Shown here piece after piece: positions 6,685 to 7,503 of a DNA stretch of 7,503 bases; position 1 is the stretch's first letter, and every line of letters begins with the position of its first letter. Origin of the DNA: Planctomycetaceae bacterium (GTDB lineage Bacteria; Planctomycetota; Planctomycetia; Planctomycetales; Planctomycetaceae). The notes under the pieces are model-generated. The model saw nothing but the letters and a program-made list of their open reading frames with translations, was not told the origin of the DNA and ran no database searches. The DNA is taken from the NCBI GenBank assembly GCA_003503535.1, contig DOCI01000129.1:4354-11856 (forward strand). The letters are read 5' to 3'. A program made the translations under genes and the position numbers.

Positions 6685-6736
6685 AGGAAAATAAAAAATC
6701 CCGACTCAGCAGACGGTGGGTCTGTCGAGTCGGGAT
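6685..6736 (-). terminator. Strong intrinsic terminator or attenuator inside the minus-strand unit
   Basis: ATCCCGACTC (6698-6707) pairs with GAGTCGGGAT (6727-6736) in ten perfect pairs. An AG/TC internal loop and five more pairs (CAGAC/GTCTG) close on a GGTGG loop. On the minus strand the stem runs directly into TTTTTTATTTTCC, the classic form of an intrinsic terminator. It sits 23 bases after the stop of the 83-aa gene and about 32 bases before the 71-aa gene's ribosome site. It divides the unit into an upstream and a UBL part, fully or partly. Confidence 0.8.
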
Positions 6737-6759
6737 GTGGATGTAAAAATCTGTGATGT

Positions 6760-7011
6760 TTACGGAATCAGCGGTTCATTCAGCCAGTGGGTCTCCAGCC
6801 AGTGCGCTTCAGCCTGGAGTGCCTGGCTTCGCTGTTCGAAAGGCCCCAGTTTCGGTCCAGTAACGGGCGATAGGTCGGCCCACCACTGACCGTTGCAATC
6901 GGGTTCCACGTGAGAGCCCCGAGTAATATCGAGAGAACCAAGCATGGCCAGCGGAATCGCTTCTGAATACAGGCAGCGGATGGTGCCGTCCTGCTGGATG
7001 AGCAATTGCAT
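6760..7011 (-). CDS. Small conserved-looking protein with WWADLSP motif, function unknown
   Basis: 83 aa. The first strand pair (MQLLIQQDGTIRCLYSE) is followed by a well-marked segment: SHVEPDCNGQWWADLSPV, GPKLGPF, then a helix rich in Ala and Gln ending HWLETHWL. It looks like a compact alpha/beta fold. I associate this pattern with short uncharacterised proteins in planctomycetes and cyanobacteria, but I cannot name a function. The ATG start has an ideal AAGGAG six bases upstream. It follows the partial upstream gene by 27 bases and is closed by the terminator-like hairpin at 6685-6736. It may belong more to the upstream unit than to the UBL cassette. Confidence 0.75.
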   Translation of the reverse strand: MQLLIQQDGTIRCLYSEAIPLAMLGSLDITRGSHVEPDCNGQWWADLSPVTGPKLGPFEQRSQALQAEAHWLETHWLNEPLIP

Positions 7012-7038
7012 GGTTTGCTCCTTACCATGGATAAAGAA

Positions 7039-7503
7039 CTACTTGGGGGCGCGAATGATCTGGCGTCGAGGACGATCGACGAGCAGGCCGTCAAGGACTG
7101 ATTGCACACCAGAGAGTTTTGTGGCTACCTGCTGTCGCAAGTGACTGCTGCTGCGAAGTTGCTGGGGCGCGATGCCCGTCACGATCTGCTGACATTGATC
7201 GACCAGGTCATCGAGCTGGTCATTGGAACGGATATTGAGCAACCGAAAACGCTCAAAGAATTCCTGCAGATTCCCGACCGCCGTATCCCGAAAAACTTTG
7301 CGTTTGCCATCCTCGTGACCACTCAGCCGTTCGGTCAGGTGAGACACCAATTGCGCAAGTTCTTCGACAAAAGCCTGCTCGGCCAGTTGCACCGCTTCAT
7401 CGAAGCGTGCCTGCACGCGCCGAGCTTCCTGTTCGTACAACTCGGGATTGAGTTGTCGCAGGTAGTGGGGCGGTTCGACATTCGGAAACTCCCAGCCCAC
7501 ATG
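7039..7503 (-). CDS. C-terminal part of an unrecognised helical protein, start outside window
   Basis: At least 154 residues, open to the right edge. The GTG at 7500 continues upstream in frame, so the true start is outside. The visible part is mostly charged alpha helix with coiled-coil character (EQEARRVQARFDEAVQLAEQ, LAQLVSHLTERL), then KRKVFRDTAVGNLQEFFERF and a basic end (VDRPRRQIIRAPK). The FRD..VGNL..FF segment loosely recalls proteins of the DUF3150 type found near AAA ATPases and VWA proteins, but I am not confident of that. No catalytic motif is visible. It ends 27 bases before the 83-aa gene on the same strand, so they are likely co-transcribed. Confidence 0.7.
   Translation of the reverse strand, partial: HVGWEFPNVEPPHYLRQLNPELYEQEARRVQARFDEAVQLAEQAFVEELAQLVSHLTERLSGHEDGKRKVFRDTAVGNLQEFFERFRLLNIRSNDQLDDLVDQCQQIVTGIAPQQLRSSSHLRQQVATKLSGVQSVLDGLLVDRPRRQIIRAPK

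Noticed and set aside
1..7503. CRISPR array, insertion sequence or integrase
   Set aside because: No regularly spaced direct repeats, transposase motifs or terminal inverted repeats with target duplications were found on reading through.

Overview
The window holds two gene blocks that face each other and meet in a gene-poor gap at about 3124-3399. The base composition, the Gram-negative-like Shine-Dalgarno sites and the gene families suggest a mesophilic bacterium of moderate GC. A planctomycete of the Gimesia/Rubinisphaera type is my best guess. That guess rests on familiarity with the small conserved proteins here; no marker gene is present to confirm it.

Block 1 (plus strand, 2-3123) has the 3' part of a BrxC/BrxD-type (DUF2791, BREX ATP-binding) P-loop ATPase, cut by the left edge. 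A four-base GTGA overlap joins it to an Lhr-like DEAD/DEAH-box helicase of the BrxHI type. This pair is a known module of BREX type 2 and of related anti-phage islands, so the left side is probably the end of a defence operon whose other genes lie outside the window.

Block 2 (minus strand, 7503 down to 3400) reads as one closely packed unit. In transcription order it has the C-terminal part of an unrecognised helical protein, an 83-aa conserved-looking small protein, a strong intrinsic-terminator-like hairpin, a 71-aa small protein, a possible 58-aa arginine-rich ORF, and a beta-grasp ubiquitin-like protein (UBL). A second hairpin follows, then an E2-like protein fused to a 22-cysteine RING/treble-clef-like region, a JAMM (JAB/MPN) metalloprotease, a ThiF/E1-like adenylating enzyme, and a 64-aa small protein. 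A further hairpin ends the unit.

The core of block 2 is therefore a compact, apparently complete bacterial ubiquitin-like conjugation cassette: modifier, E1, E2 with a built-in candidate E3-like zinc region, and deconjugase. The expected chemistry is adenylation of the UBL C-terminal glycine by the E1, transfer to an E1 or E2 cysteine, conjugation to an unknown target, and processing or removal by the JAMM enzyme. The UBL-E2-JAB-E1 order parallels known bacterial Bil-type antiviral cassettes, but the E2-zinc fusion and the small accessory proteins differ. Prokaryotic cassettes with E1, E2, JAB, UBL and RING-like parts have been described by comparative genomics, so the general type is known. 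The target, the role of the zinc repeats, the small partners and the possible defence link are open.
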